A stretch of DNA of 64,000 nucleotides from Rubrivivax sp. (GCA_019635315.1 JAHBZT010000003.1:682001-746000), one strand, 5' to 3'; positions 25,522 to 34,704 are shown, counted from the first letter of the stretch. Translations and numbers: made by a program. Notes: generated from the sequence alone by a model not told the origin.

Positions 25522-26357
25522 GCCACCGCACCCTGCAGGGCAAGACCCTGGTCGTCACCGGCGCCAGCCGCGGCATCGGCCTGGCGATCGCCAAGCGCGC
25601 CGCGGCCGACGGCGCCAACATCGTCATCCTGGCCAAGACCACCGAGCCCAATCCCAAGCTGCCCGGCACGCTGTACAGCGCGGCCGAGGAGATCGTCGCC
25701 GCCGGCGGCCAGGCGCTGCCGGTGCCCACCGACATCCGCGACGAAAATGCCGTCGCCGCCGCGGTGGCCGCGGCGGTGGAGCGTTTCGGCGGCATCGACA
25801 TCCTGGTCAACAACGCCAGTGCGATCAGCCTGACGCCGACCCCGGCCACGCCGATGAAGCGCTTCGACCTGATGTTCGGCGTCAACGTGCGCGGCACCTA
25901 CTGCTGCACCCAGGCCTGCCTGCCGCACCTGATCGAGAGCGCCAAGGCCGGCCGCAACCCGCATGTGCTGAACATGAGCCCGCCGCTGTCGATGCGCGAG
26001 CACTGGTTCCGCCCGCACGTGGCCTACACGATGGCCAAGTACGGCATGAGCGAATGCACGCTGGGCCATGCCGGCGAGTTCCGCCCGCACGGCATTGCCG
26101 TCAACAGCCTGTGGCCGCGCACCGCGATCGCCACCGCGGCGCTGCAGATGATTCCCGGCGTGGACACGAACCTGTGCCGCAAGCCCGAGATCCTGGCCGT
26201 CGCCGCCTGGTGGATCCTGACCAGCGACGCCAAGAGCACCACCGGGCGCTTCTTCATCGACGACGAACTGCTCGCCAGCCACGGCATCAACGACCTGGAC
26301 CGCTATGCGGTGGTGCCGGGCACGAAGAACTTCATTCCGGACTTCTTCGTTGACTGA
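25518..26357 (+). CDS. SDR family oxidoreductase (HSDL2-like)
   Basis: A 279-aa short-chain dehydrogenase. The Rossmann loop is VVTGASRGIGLAIAKRAAAD (residues 12-31), then ILAKTTEPNPKLPGTLYSAA, which is characteristic of the HSDL2-like subgroup. NNASAISL follows near 97, and the catalytic YTMAK pair is in HVAYTMAKYGMSECTLG with Ser in LNMSPPLSM. It lacks the C-terminal SCP2 sterol-carrier domain of the eukaryotic homologue. Start ATG at 25518 overlaps the SGNH stop (ATGA). It is last in the plus-strand lipid cluster, ending at a 421-bp gene-free stretch that holds a palindromic element. Substrate unknown, probably an acyl or sterol-like ketone. Confidence 0.9.
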   Translation: MSHRTLQGKTLVVTGASRGIGLAIAKRAAADGANIVILAKTTEPNPKLPGTLYSAAEEIVAAGGQALPVPTDIRDENAVAAAVAAAVERFGGIDILVNNASAISLTPTPATPMKRFDLMFGVNVRGTYCCTQACLPHLIESAKAGRNPHVLNMSPPLSMREHWFRPHVAYTMAKYGMSECTLGHAGEFRPHGIAVNSLWPRTAIATAALQMIPGVDTNLCRKPEILAVAAWWILTSDAKSTTGRFFIDDELLASHGINDLDRYAVVPGTKNFIPDFFVD

Positions 26358-26485
26358 GCTGCAGCTGCGGCTTCCGTTGTCGCTAGCGAGCTTGCCGGTC
26401 GCGTGAGTACGGCGCGTCGCGGCAGGCGGCACCCGCCAGCCGCGAGGCACCGACAGAGCACCACCCGCACGCCTCCGCTGGTTCG

Positions 26486-26720
26486 GCCAGGTCGGGTCCG
26501 GGCAGGCCGCGGCGCGATGGGAGGCGCCGAGAAGCGCAGGGCTCCTGGCCGCGCGCGCAGCGCGCCTCGTAGACTGACTCGGCGCCGATGTCCGAGCGCA
26601 GCGAACGAAGTGAGCGCAGCGAGTTGGCGCCGGGCCAGGAGACCGAGCATCGCAGGGGAGTCGGCCCTCGGGGCCGACCGCCGGACTCTCGCGCCGCGGG
26701 CTGCCCGGGCCCGGCCTGGC
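26486..26720 (+). repeat. 235-bp palindromic multi-hairpin element, copy A
   Basis: The ends are 30-bp inverted repeats (26486-26515 against 26691-26720; 29 of 30 pair, two as G-U). Nested inside are a 12-bp stem (26539-26550 / 26633-26644, one mismatch), the hairpin GCGCGC-GCA-GCGCGC (26551-26565) and a 7-bp stem CGGCGCC/GGCGCCG (26580-26586 / 26626-26632) closing a 39-nt loop rich in AGCGA. Last comes the hairpin GTCGGCCC-TCG-GGGCCGAC (26660-26678). The inner sequence is nearly identical to the reverse complement of the copy at 41869-42105. It is not coding. It could be a structured RNA, a protein-binding DNA fold or a MITE-like element. Confidence 0.8.
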
Positions 26721-26742
26721 TCGCGCCAACGCCCGGCAGTCC

Positions 26743-26772
26743 AATGCGCAACAGGCCGATGCGCAACAGGCC
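26743..26772. repeat. 15-bp tandem duplication
   Basis: Two adjacent copies of RATGCGCAACAGGCC lie seven bases from the thioesterase stop codon. This may be a small replication-slippage duplication or an insertion scar beside the palindromic element. Confidence 0.7.
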
Positions 26773-26778
26773 AAAGGG

Positions 26779-27213
26779 TTACTTCGGCAACGCCCTCGGC
26801 CGCCCCTGGTCGTCGATCGCCACGTAGGTCAGGTCCGCCTCGGTCACCTTCACCACCTGCAGATCGGCCGGGTTGCGCTCGGCATAGACCTGCACGTGCA
26901 CGCTGACGGACGTGTTGCCGATGCGCGTGACACGCGCATAGAAGCTCAGCAGGTCGCCCACCGACACCGGCTGCTTGAACAGGAACTGGTTGACCGCCAC
27001 GGTGGCCAGCCGCCCCTTGGCGATGCGCGCCGGCAGCACGGCGCCGGCCAGGTCCACCTGAGCCATGATCCAGCCGCCGAAGATGTCGCCGTTGGCATTG
27101 GCATCCGCCGGCAGCGGCATCACGCGCAGCACCAGTTCGCTGCCGTCGGCCAGCTGCGGCGGGGCCATCATCGGGGCGGCGGGGGCAGCGGGCGGGGTCG
27201 GGGCGGCATCCAT
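26779..27213 (-). CDS. acyl-CoA thioesterase, YciA-like hotdog fold
   Basis: A 144-aa single-domain hotdog thioesterase hydrolysing acyl-CoA. Recognisable are LVLRVMPLPADANANGDIFG, GGWIMAQVDLAGAVLPARIA (catalytic Asp of the hotdog helix near residue 53), TVAVNQFLFKQPVSVGDLLS and GNTSVSVHVQVYAERN, as in YciA/ACOT-type enzymes. An Ala/Pro-rich leader of about 20 residues precedes the domain. The ATG at 27213 is directly preceded by an in-frame GTG. It faces the lipid cluster across the palindromic element and diverges from the Atm1-type exporter by 93 bp. Confidence 0.9.
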   Translation of the reverse strand: MDAAPTPPAAPAAPMMAPPQLADGSELVLRVMPLPADANANGDIFGGWIMAQVDLAGAVLPARIAKGRLATVAVNQFLFKQPVSVGDLLSFYARVTRIGNTSVSVHVQVYAERNPADLQVVKVTEADLTYVAIDDQGRPRALPK

Positions 27214-27306
27214 CACGGCATCCTGTTGTGGCGCGCGCGGCGACAATCGCCGGCATCCGCGCTGCCGCCACTGTAGCGGCGCCGCACCCCGACGACACCG
27301 ACCTCG

Positions 27307-29136
27307 ATGCGCAAACCCGCCACGGCCCCGCCGGTCCCGGCCGAGAGCGACGCCTTCGCCCGCACGGCCCCGCCGCGCTCGGACTGGGGCACGCTGGCCA
27401 AGCTGCTGCCCTACTTGTGGACCTACCGCTGGCGCGTCGGCGCGGCGCTGGTCTTCATGCTGGCGGCCAAGGGCGCCAACGTCAGCGTGCCGCTGCTGCT
27501 GAAGGAACTGGTCGACGCGCTGGCCTTCAAGCCCGGCGATGTGGCCGCGGTGCTGGTGGTGCCGGCCGGGCTGCTGGTCGCCTACGGCCTGCTGCGCCTG
27601 TCCACCACGGTCTTCACCGAACTGCGCGAACTGATCTTCGCCAAGGCCACCGAGGGCACGGCGCGCAGCATCAGCCTGCAGGTCTTCCGCCACCTGCACG
27701 CGCTGAGCCTGCGCTTTCACCTGGAACGCCAGACCGGCGGCATGACGCGCGACATCGAGCGCGGCACGCGCGCCGTGCACTCGCTGATCAGCTATTCGCT
27801 CTACAGCATCTTCCCGACACTGGTCGAGGTCGGCATGGTGCTCACGCTGCTGGCGGTCAAGTTCGACGCCGCCTTCGCGTGGATCACCGTCGCTGCGCTC
27901 GTGGCTTACATCATCTTCACCGTCACGGTGACCGAGTGGCGCACCAAGTTCCGGCGCCAGATGAACGAGATCGACTCGACGGCGCACACGCGCGCCATCG
28001 ACTCGCTGCTGAACTACGAGACGGTCAAGTATTTCAACAACGAGGAGTTCGAGGCCCGGCGCTACGACGAGAACCTGGAGCGCCTGCGCCGCGCCGCGCT
28101 GAAGAGCCAGAGCACGCTGAGCCTGCTCAACACCGGCCAGCAACTGATCATCGCCGCCGCGCTGGTGGCCATGCTGTGGCGCGCCACCGAGGGCGTGGTC
28201 GACGGCCGGCTGACGCTGGGTGACCTGGTGATGATCAACGCCTTCATGATCCAGCTCTACATCCCGCTCAACTTCCTGGGCGTGATGTACCGCGAGATCA
28301 AGCAGGCGCTGACCGACCTGGACAAGATGTTCGGGCTGATGGAGCGCCACCGCGAGGTGGACGACGCGCCGGGTGCGCCGACGCTGCAGGTGCGCGCGGG
28401 CCACGTGCGCTTCGACCACGTGAGCTTCGCCTACGATCCGGCGCGTCCCATCCTGCACGACCTGAGCTTCGAGATCCCGCCCGGCAGGACCGTCGCGGTG
28501 GTCGGCCCCTCGGGCGCCGGCAAGAGCACGCTGGCGCGGCTGCTGTTCCGCTTCTACGACGTCAGCGGCGGTGCGATCATGATCGACGGCCAGGACATCC
28601 GCCAGGTCACGCAGGCCAGCCTGCGCGCGGCCATCGGCATCGTGCCGCAGGACACCGTGCTGTTCAACGACACGGTCGAATACAACATCGCCTACGGCCG
28701 CCCCGGCGCCACGCGCGAGCAGGTCGAGGCCGCGGCGAAGGCGGCGCACATCCACGACTTCATCGCCGCCACGCCCAGGGGCTACGACACCATGGTCGGC
28801 GAGCGCGGCCTGAAGCTCTCCGGCGGCGAAAAGCAGCGCGTGGCGATCGCGCGCACGCTGCTGAAGAACCCGGCGATCCTGATCTTCGACGAGGCGACCT
28901 CGGCGCTGGACAGCGCCAACGAGCGCGCGATCCAGGCCGAGCTGAAGAGTGTCTCGCAGGGCAAGACCGCGCTTGTCATCGCGCACCGGCTGAGCACGGT
29001 CGTCGACGCGCACGAGATCATCGTGCTGGAGGCCGGCCGCATGGTCGAGCGCGGCGCGCATGCCGAGCTGCTGGCGCGCGGCGGCGCCTATGCGCGCATG
29101 TGGAGGCTGCAGCAGAGCGGGGGCGACGCCTCCTAG
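27307..29136 (+). CDS. Atm1-type ABC exporter, fused permease and ATPase
   Basis: A 609-aa half-transporter that dimerises in the inner membrane. Residues 30-330 carry six membrane helices, and the TM-domain signature [14 protein letters not shown] is diagnostic of the Atm1/ABCB7 heavy-metal and glutathione-conjugate exporter group. The ATPase has Walker [17 protein letters not shown], signature [16 protein letters not shown], Walker [20 protein letters not shown] and the H-loop VIAHRLSTV. Bacterial Atm1 homologues export glutathione persulfide or metal-glutathione complexes. The ATG at 27307 is followed by a Pro/Ala-rich leader. Its stop overlaps that of the convergent ABC ATPase by four bases. 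Confidence 0.93.
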   Translation: MRKPATAPPVPAESDAFARTAPPRSDWGTLAKLLPYLWTYRWRVGAALVFMLAAKGANVSVPLLLKELVDALAFKPGDVAAVLVVPAGLLVAYGLLRLSTTVFTELRELIFAKATEGTARSISLQVFRHLHALSLRFHLERQTGGMTRDIERGTRAVHSLISYSLYSIFPTLVEVGMVLTLLAVKFDAAFAWITVAALVAYIIFTVTVTEWRTKFRRQMNEIDSTAHTRAIDSLLNYETVKYFNNEEFEARRYDENLERLRRAALKSQSTLSLLNTGQQLIIAAALVAMLWRATEGVVDGRLTLGDLVMINAFMIQLYIPLNFLGVMYREIKQALTDLDKMFGLMERHREVDDAPGAPTLQVRAGHVRFDHVSFAYDPARPILHDLSFEIPPGRTVAVVGPSGAGKSTLARLLFRFYDVSGGAIMIDGQDIRQVTQASLRAAIGIVPQDTVLFNDTVEYNIAYGRPGATREQVEAAAKAAHIHDFIAATPRGYDTMVGERGLKLSGGEKQRVAIARTLLKNPAILIFDEATSALDSANERAIQAELKSVSQGKTALVIAHRLSTVVDAHEIIVLEAGRMVERGAHAELLARGGAYARMWRLQQSGGDAS

Positions 29137-29846
29137 CCACCGGGCGAGCGGCGTGCGTCGCTGACGATCGCCCCGTCCACCAGCTCGACGATGCGGTCGC
29201 AGCGCTCGGCCAGCCGCGGGTCGTGCGTGACGACCAGGAAGGCGGTGCCGCGCTCGGCGTGCATGCGGCGCATCAGCGCGAAGACCTCGTCGGAGCTCGC
29301 GCGGTCCAGGTTGCCGGTCGGCTCGTCGGCCAGCACCAGCGGCGGCTCGCCGACCAGTGCGCGCGCGATCGCCACGCGCTGCTGCATGCCGCCGGACAGT
29401 TCACCCGGCCGCTTGTGCAGCGCCTCGGCCAGGCCCACCGCGGCCAGCATGCCGGTGGCGCGCGCCTGGGCGGCAGCGTCGACATGGCCGTGGCGCATCA
29501 GCGCCGGCAGCGTCACGTTCTCGAGCGCGCTGAAGGCCGGCAGCAGGTGGTGGAACTGGAAGACGAAGCCCAGCGCCTCGCGCCGACGCAGCGTCAGCGC
29601 CTGTTCGTCCAGCGTCGTCGTCTCGTCGCCAAGCAGCCGGTAGCTGCCCCCGGTCGGGCGCTCCAGCAGGCCCAGGATGTTCAGCAGCGTGCTCTTGCCC
29701 GAGCCCGAGGGCCCGATCAGCGCCGCGAATTCGCCGCGCGCGATCGTCAGGTCCAGGCCATGCAGCACCTCGGCCTCGTTGGGCCGGCCGACGTTGTACG
29801 ACTTGCGCAGCCCGCGCAGCGCGACCAGCTCGCCGTTCGCCTTCAC
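29133..29846 (-). CDS. ABC transporter ATP-binding protein, LolD/MacB type
   Basis: A 237-aa ATPase of the LolD/MacB/FtsE group. It has Walker [22 protein letters not shown]-loop [19 protein letters not shown], signature [19 protein letters not shown], Walker [13 protein letters not shown] and H-loop [21 protein letters not shown] and the missing membrane domain fit LolD-like enzymes. It is the third gene of a minus-strand set, adaptor (31091-32377), permease (29857-31083), ATPase, with 10 bp between permease and ATPase. The presence of an HlyD-type adaptor favours a MacAB-like efflux or envelope transport system over the lipoprotein-releasing LolCDE complex. Confidence 0.9.
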   Translation of the reverse strand: MKANGELVALRGLRKSYNVGRPNEAEVLHGLDLTIARGEFAALIGPSGSGKSTLLNILGLLERPTGGSYRLLGDETTTLDEQALTLRRREALGFVFQFHHLLPAFSALENVTLPALMRHGHVDAAAQARATGMLAAVGLAEALHKRPGELSGGMQQRVAIARALVGEPPLVLADEPTGNLDRASSDEVFALMRRMHAERGTAFLVVTHDPRLAERCDRIVELVDGAIVSDARRSPGG

Positions 29847-29856
29847 GCCGGCGCGC

Positions 29857-31083
29857 TCACAGCCGGATCGCCTGCGCCGGGTCCAGCGCGGCGGCGCGGT
29901 GCGCCGGCGCCACCGCGGCCAGCACGCCGGCGATCGTGGCGCCCAGCGCGACCTGCAGCGCCAGCGCCGGCGGCAGCCCGATGCTGAACAGCGGCAGCCC
30001 GTCGCTGCCGCGCGCGAAGCGCGTGAAGCCGGCGATCAGCGCCACCGCCAGCGCCACGCCGAGCAGCGAGCCGAGCGCGCCGACCACCGCGCCCTGCAGC
30101 AGGAAGACGCGCTGCACCTGCGCGCGCGTGGCGCCCATCGCGCGCAGGATGCCGATCTCGCGCTGCTTCTGCACCACCGAGACGACCAGCACGCTGGCGA
30201 TGCCCAGCACGACGACGGTCGCCACCACGACGCGGATGATGGTCGTGCTGATGGTCTGCGCATTCAGCGCCGAGACCAGCTGCGCATTGGCCTGCTGCCA
30301 GCCCTCGACCTCGTAGGGCAGCTGCGCCGCCAGCGCGGCGGCCAGCGTGCCGGCGGCCCACACGTCGTGCAGCCGCAGGTCCAGGCTGGTCGCGCCGCCG
30401 GGCAGACCGACCAGGCTCTGCGCGCTGCGCAGCGGCACGTAGACGGTGCGCCGGTTCAGTTCGCGCACGCCGAGGTCGACGAGCGCGGTCACGCGCGTGA
30501 TCTCGCTGACATTGCCGGTGACGATGGTGAAGCGGTCGCCGACCGCCAGCCCCAGGTCGGCGGCCAGGTCGCGGCCGACCATGGCCTCGCCCGGCCCCAG
30601 CCGCGCGCTGCCCGCGACGACCTTGCTCTTCAGCTGCACGATGCGGTCGTAGCGCTCGAGCTCGACGCCGACCAGCGCGATGGCCTGCGTCGCCTCGCCG
30701 CGCAGCCCCAGGCCGGCGGCCGAGACCATCGGCGAGACGGCGGCCACCTCGGGACGCGCCTGCAGCTCGGCCATCAGCGCCGGCCAGTCGGCGATCGAGC
30801 GCGGGCGCTGCTCGCGCGGCTGCGTGCGCGCCAGGCGCTGCTCGCCGGCGGCCGCGGCACGTGCCGGGCGCACCGTGTCGTCGGCGGCGCGCACCGTCAC
30901 GTGAGCCTGCGCGCCCAGCGTCTTTTCCAGCGTATTGGCCTGCAGGCCGCTGATCAACGCCGAGATGTAGGCCACCACCGCGACGCCGGCGGCGACGCCG
31001 ACGACGATCAGCAGCGACTGCATGCGCCCCTCGAGCAGGAAGCGCAGCGCCACGCGGGTCTCGAAGCCGAGCGCGCGGACCAT
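29857..31083 (-). CDS. MacB/LolE-like ABC permease
   Basis: A 408-aa inner-membrane permease of the FtsX/MacB superfamily. One helix lies near the N-terminus ([21 protein letters not shown]). A periplasmic domain of about 230 residues follows, and three C-terminal helices complete it ([57 protein letters not shown]). The conserved cytoplasmic loop [23 protein letters not shown] lies between the last helices. It couples to the ATPase at 29133-29846 and follows the periplasmic adaptor gene by 7 bp. Together they make a tripartite ATP-driven transporter lacking its own outer-membrane channel here. Confidence 0.88.
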   Translation of the reverse strand: MVRALGFETRVALRFLLEGRMQSLLIVVGVAAGVAVVAYISALISGLQANTLEKTLGAQAHVTVRAADDTVRPARAAAAGEQRLARTQPREQRPRSIADWPALMAELQARPEVAAVSPMVSAAGLGLRGEATQAIALVGVELERYDRIVQLKSKVVAGSARLGPGEAMVGRDLAADLGLAVGDRFTIVTGNVSEITRVTALVDLGVRELNRRTVYVPLRSAQSLVGLPGGATSLDLRLHDVWAAGTLAAALAAQLPYEVEGWQQANAQLVSALNAQTISTTIIRVVVATVVVLGIASVLVVSVVQKQREIGILRAMGATRAQVQRVFLLQGAVVGALGSLLGVALAVALIAGFTRFARGSDGLPLFSIGLPPALALQVALGATIAGVLAAVAPAHRAAALDPAQAIRL

Positions 31084-31090
31084 GCTGCCG

Positions 31091-32377
31091 TCAGCGCCCC
31101 ATCGCGTTGCTCATCGCCGAGCCGACCTCGCCGGCGCCGCCGCGTCCCGCCGTGCCCGCCGCCGTGGACGGGTCCCAGGCGGCGGCACGCACGCGCGCGC
31201 CGGGCGCCGGTACCGGGCCGACCAGCACCTGCTCGCCGTCGGCGACGCCTTCCAGCACCTCGACCGCGGACAGCGTGCGCAGCCCCAGCTGCACCGGCCG
31301 CGCCTGCACGCGGCCGTCGTGCACGACCCAGACCTCGTCGCGACCGCCGCCGTCGGCCGCGGCGCCGCCGCGCAGCGCGGCCAGCGGCAGCACGCGCGCA
31401 CGTGCGCGCTCGGCGGTGGTCACCTCCAGCGACAGCGTCATGTCCTCGCGCAGGAAGGCGGGCGCGTCGGCCAGCGAAAAGCGCAGTTCGATCGAACCGC
31501 GCTGCGCATCCACGCGCGGCGCGATGCGCGCCAGCGTGGCCGCGAAGCGCTGCTGCGGAAAGGCGTCGGCGACCACGGCCGCCACCTGCCCGACCCGCAG
31601 TTCCTCCAGGAAACGCTCGTCGACCTGCGACACCAGCTCCAGCGGACCGGCCAGCGCCAGCGCCAGCAGCGCGCGCCCCGGCTGCACGATCTGACCGGGC
31701 TCGACGGCGCGCAGCAGCACGCGGGCATCGGCCGGCGCGCGCACCGTGGCCTGCGCCAGGCGCACACGCGCGGCGTCGGCGGCGGCCGCGGCCAGCGCCT
31801 GCGCCGCACGCGCCTGCACGATGTCGCTGCCGCCGGCGTCCAGGCCCTGGCGCTGCGCCAGGGCCGCGGCGCGCTGCGCGCGCGCCACGGCGGCGGCGCG
31901 CTCGGCTTCGTCCAGCCGCGCCTGGCCGACGAAGCCCTGCGCGAGCAGTTCGCGCGTGCGCCGCACCTCGGCCTCGGCGGCGCGCAACTGGGCCTCGGCC
32001 TGCGCGACCGCGGCCGCCGCGGCGTCCAGGCCGCCGGCCTGCAGGCCGGCCAGCCGCGCCGCGGCCTGGCGCACGCCGGCCTCGGCCTGCGCCAGCGCGG
32101 CGCGCCATTCCTCGTCCTCCAGCCGCACGAGCGGCTGGCCGGCCACCACGGCATCGCCCTCGCGCACCAGCACCGCGGCCACGCGGCCGGTGACGGTGGC
32201 GCCGACCTCCACGCGCGACAGCGTCGCGACGCGGCCGCTGAACTGCAGCGTGCGCACCAGCGGCGCGGCCTGCACCGTCACCGCCGGCGCCGGCGGCGGG
32301 CGGCCGAAACCGAACCACAGCGCCACGGCCAGCACGGCGGCCGCGAGCAGTGCGAGGACGAGGTTCCTGCGCGACAT
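31091..32377 (-). CDS. HlyD/MacA-type periplasmic adaptor subunit
   Basis: A 428-aa membrane-fusion protein. It has an N-terminal anchor (NLVLALLAAAVLAVALWFGF), then a lipoyl half-motif VGATVTGRVAAVLVREGDAV, and a long Ala/Gln/Arg coiled coil (residues 95-210). The second lipoyl half VRAPADARVLLRAVEPGQIV follows, and then beta-barrel and membrane-proximal domains (VVHDGRVQARPVQLGL). The Gly/Ala-rich C-terminal tail is family-atypical but low-complexity. It is first in the adaptor-permease-ATPase minus-strand set and diverges from a LysR gene by 64 bp, so LysR may control it. Substrate unknown. Confidence 0.9.
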   Translation of the reverse strand: MSRRNLVLALLAAAVLAVALWFGFGRPPPAPAVTVQAAPLVRTLQFSGRVATLSRVEVGATVTGRVAAVLVREGDAVVAGQPLVRLEDEEWRAALAQAEAGVRQAAARLAGLQAGGLDAAAAAVAQAEAQLRAAEAEVRRTRELLAQGFVGQARLDEAERAAAVARAQRAAALAQRQGLDAGGSDIVQARAAQALAAAAADAARVRLAQATVRAPADARVLLRAVEPGQIVQPGRALLALALAGPLELVSQVDERFLEELRVGQVAAVVADAFPQQRFAATLARIAPRVDAQRGSIELRFSLADAPAFLREDMTLSLEVTTAERARARVLPLAALRGGAAADGGGRDEVWVVHDGRVQARPVQLGLRTLSAVEVLEGVADGEQVLVGPVPAPGARVRAAAWDPSTAAGTAGRGGAGEVGSAMSNAMGR

Positions 32378-32441
32378 GTCGGCATTGTCGCCGCCGGCCT
32401 GGCGGCCTGCCGACGCAGGGCGCCGCGTAGACTCCGGCGCC

Positions 32442-33416
32442 GTGGAGACCAAGTGGCTCGAGGACTTCGTGAGCCTCGCCGAGACGCGCAGCTTCAGCCG
32501 CTCGGCGCAACTGCGCCATGTCACGCAGCCGGCCTTCAGCCGCCGCATCCAGGCGCTGGAGGCCTGGGCCGGCACCGACCTCGTCGACCGCTCGTCCTAC
32601 CCGACGCGGCTCACGCCCGCCGGCGAGACGCTGCACGCGCAGGCGCTGGAGATCCTGGACGCGCTGCAGGCCGCGCGTGCGCTGATGCGCAGCCACGAGA
32701 GCGCGGCGCACGACGTGGTGGACTTCGCCGTGCCGCACACGCTGGCCTTCACCTTCTTCCCGCACTGGTGGATGGGCGTGCAGGACGACCTGCGCGGCCG
32801 CGGCGGCACGCTGAAGGCGCGGCTGACGGCGCTGAACGTGCACGACGCGGTGCTGCGCCTGACCGAAGGCGGCTGCGACCTGCTGATCGCCTACCACCAC
32901 CCGTCGCAGCCGCTGCAGCTGGCGGCCGAGCGCTACGAGATGCTGCCGCTGACGTACGAGACGCTGGCGCCCTATGCGAAGGCCGGCGCCGACGGCCAGC
33001 CGCTGTTCCGCCTGCCCGCGGCGCCGGGCACGCGCGTGCCTTTCCTCGGCTTCGCGTCGGGCGCCTACATGGCGCGGCTGGTCGACGTGCTCGTGCAGCA
33101 GGCGGCCATCGCGCCGGCGCTGGACACCATCTACGAGACCGACATGGCCGAGGGCCTGAAGGCGATGGCGCTCGAAGGCCACGGCCTGGCCTTCCTGCCG
33201 CACAGTTCGGTGCGCAAGGAACTGAAGTCGCGCCGTCTGGTCGCCGCCGCGCCGCCGGGTGAATTCACGCTGACGATGGAGGTGCGGCTGTACCGCGAGC
33301 GCCCGGCGCATGCGCGCCACGCCAAGCCCGGCGTGCAGGCGCTGTGGGACTTCCTGGCCGGCCAGGCGGCCGCCGCGGCCGCCGCTACAGCACCAGCAGC
33401 GCGCGGAAGTCGTTGA
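32442..33416 (+). CDS. LysR family transcriptional regulator
   Basis: A 324-aa LysR regulator starting at GTG 32442. The N-terminal winged helix is WLEDFVSLAETRSFSRSAQL, then RHVTQPAFSRRIQALEAWAG (residues 4-45), and PTRLTPAGETLHAQA marks the linker helix. The effector domain is the type-2 periplasmic binding fold, with DMAEGLKAMALEGHGLAFLP. TAGACT at 32428-32433, eight bases from the GTG, may be its -10 box. It diverges from the adaptor-permease-ATPase operon and its 3' end overlaps the convergent glycerate-kinase gene by 32 bp. The last 20 residues are Ala-rich and lie in the overlap. Confidence 0.88.
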   Translation: METKWLEDFVSLAETRSFSRSAQLRHVTQPAFSRRIQALEAWAGTDLVDRSSYPTRLTPAGETLHAQALEILDALQAARALMRSHESAAHDVVDFAVPHTLAFTFFPHWWMGVQDDLRGRGGTLKARLTALNVHDAVLRLTEGGCDLLIAYHHPSQPLQLAAERYEMLPLTYETLAPYAKAGADGQPLFRLPAAPGTRVPFLGFASGAYMARLVDVLVQQAAIAPALDTIYETDMAEGLKAMALEGHGLAFLPHSSVRKELKSRRLVAAAPPGEFTLTMEVRLYRERPAHARHAKPGVQALWDFLAGQAAAAAAATAPAARGSR

Positions 33417-34704
33417 CGTTGGTGTGGGTCGGCCCGCTGACCACCAGGTCGCCGAGCGTGTCGAAGAAGCCGAAGCTGTCGTGGCGGTCCAGCGCCTCGC
33501 GCGGCTTCAGCCCGGCGGCGGCGGCGCGCGCCAGCGTGTCCGGGCCGGCCAGCGCGCCGGCGTTGTGCTCGATACCGTCGATGCCGTCGGTATCGGCGGC
33601 CAGCACGTGCACGCCGGCTTCGCCGGCGAGGGCGATCGCGCAGCCGAGCGCGAACTCGCCGGCGCGCCCGCCGCGGCCGCCCTGGGGAGTGTCCGCGCGC
33701 ACCGTCACCGTGGTCTCGCCGCCGGAGAGGATGACGCAGGGCTTCGCGAACGGCGTGCCATGGCGCGCCACCGAGCGCGCCAGCGCGGCGTGGACCTTGG
33801 CCACCTCGCGGCTCTCGCCCTCGACGTCGTCGCCCAGCACATGGGCCGCGAGGCCCGCATTGCGCGCCAGCGCCGCGGCCGCCTCCAGGCTCATGCGCGG
33901 CGTCGCGACCACGTGCACCTCGTGGCCGGCGAAGGCGGTGTCGCCGGGCTTGGGCGTCTCGAAGGCGCCGCTCTCGAGCCCGGCCAGCGCCGCCGGCGGC
34001 AACTCGATGCCGTGGCGGCGGCAGATCGCCAGCGCCTCGGCGCAGGTGCTGGCGTCGGGCACCGTGGGGCCGCTGGCGATGACGGCCGGATCGTCGCCCG
34101 GCACGTCGCTGATCAGCAGCGTGACCACCTTCGCCGGCGCGCACAGCGCGGCCAGCCGGCCGCCCTTGACGGCCGAGAGGTGCTTGCGCACGCAGTTCAT
34201 CTCGTCGATCGCGGCGCCGCTGGCCAGCAGCGCGCGGTTGACCGCCTGCTCGTCGGCCAGCGTCAGCCCGGGCGCCGGCGCGGCCAGCAGCGCCGAGCCG
34301 CCGCCGGAGATCAGGCACAGCACGAGGTCGTGTTCGGTCAGGCCCCGGGCCAGCGCCATCAGCCGCGCCGTGGCGCGCGCGCCGGCCTCGTCGGGTACCG
34401 GGTGCGCGGCTTCCACGACCTCGATGCGGCCGGGCCTTGCCGCACAGTCCGGCGGCACATGGCCGTAGCGCGTGATGACCAGGCCCGCGAGCGGCGCGTC
34501 GGCCGGCCACAGCGTGTCCAGCGCCGCGGCCATCGCGCCGCCGGCCTTGCCGGCCCCCAGCACCAGCGTGCGGCCGCGGCGCGGATCGGGCGGCGGTGGC
34601 AGGAAGGGCACCAGGCCATGGGCCGGCTGCGCGCGCTGCACGGCGGCGTCGAACAGCGCGCGCAGGAAGGCGCGCGGGTCCTGGCGCGGGTCGGGTGTCG
34701 TCAT
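33385..34704 (-). CDS. glycerate 2-kinase (MOFRL family)
   Basis: A 439-aa type-II glycerate kinase phosphorylating D-glycerate at C2, from the GckA/TtuD family. Motifs include TLVLGAGKAGGAMAAALDTL, CLISGGGSALLAAPAPGLTL, NCVRKHLSAVKGGRLA and LISDVPGDDPAVIASGP. The MOFRL domain has GGETTVTV, the catalytic ADTDGIDG, and the C-terminal GPTHTNVNDFRALLV. Its ATG at 34704 overlaps the upstream cupin stop (ATGA). Together with the HpcH/HpaI aldolase and the SMP-30 lactonase nearby it suggests degradation of a sugar acid through tartronate semialdehyde and glycerate. Confidence 0.92.
   Translation of the reverse strand: MTTPDPRQDPRAFLRALFDAAVQRAQPAHGLVPFLPPPPDPRRGRTLVLGAGKAGGAMAAALDTLWPADAPLAGLVITRYGHVPPDCAARPGRIEVVEAAHPVPDEAGARATARLMALARGLTEHDLVLCLISGGGSALLAAPAPGLTLADEQAVNRALLASGAAIDEMNCVRKHLSAVKGGRLAALCAPAKVVTLLISDVPGDDPAVIASGPTVPDASTCAEALAICRRHGIELPPAALAGLESGAFETPKPGDTAFAGHEVHVVATPRMSLEAAAALARNAGLAAHVLGDDVEGESREVAKVHAALARSVARHGTPFAKPCVILSGGETTVTVRADTPQGGRGGRAGEFALGCAIALAGEAGVHVLAADTDGIDGIEHNAGALAGPDTLARAAAAGLKPREALDRHDSFGFFDTLGDLVVSGPTHTNVNDFRALLVL

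Larger units (their letters stand above)
26358..26778. other. gene-free stretch between convergent genes
   Basis: 421 bp between the SDR stop and the thioesterase stop. No plausible CDS is present. It holds the palindromic element at 26486-26720, about 128 bp of unassigned GC-rich sequence on its left, and a 15-bp tandem duplication at 26743-26772 on its right. No classical T-tract terminator is visible, so the palindrome may also serve to end both transcripts. Confidence 0.8.

Noticed and set aside
26486-26720. Insertion sequence or transposase remnant
   Set aside because: The 27-32 bp inverted ends resemble a MITE, but no transposase fragment is present and no target-site duplication could be seen at any copy, so a transposon origin is not claimed.
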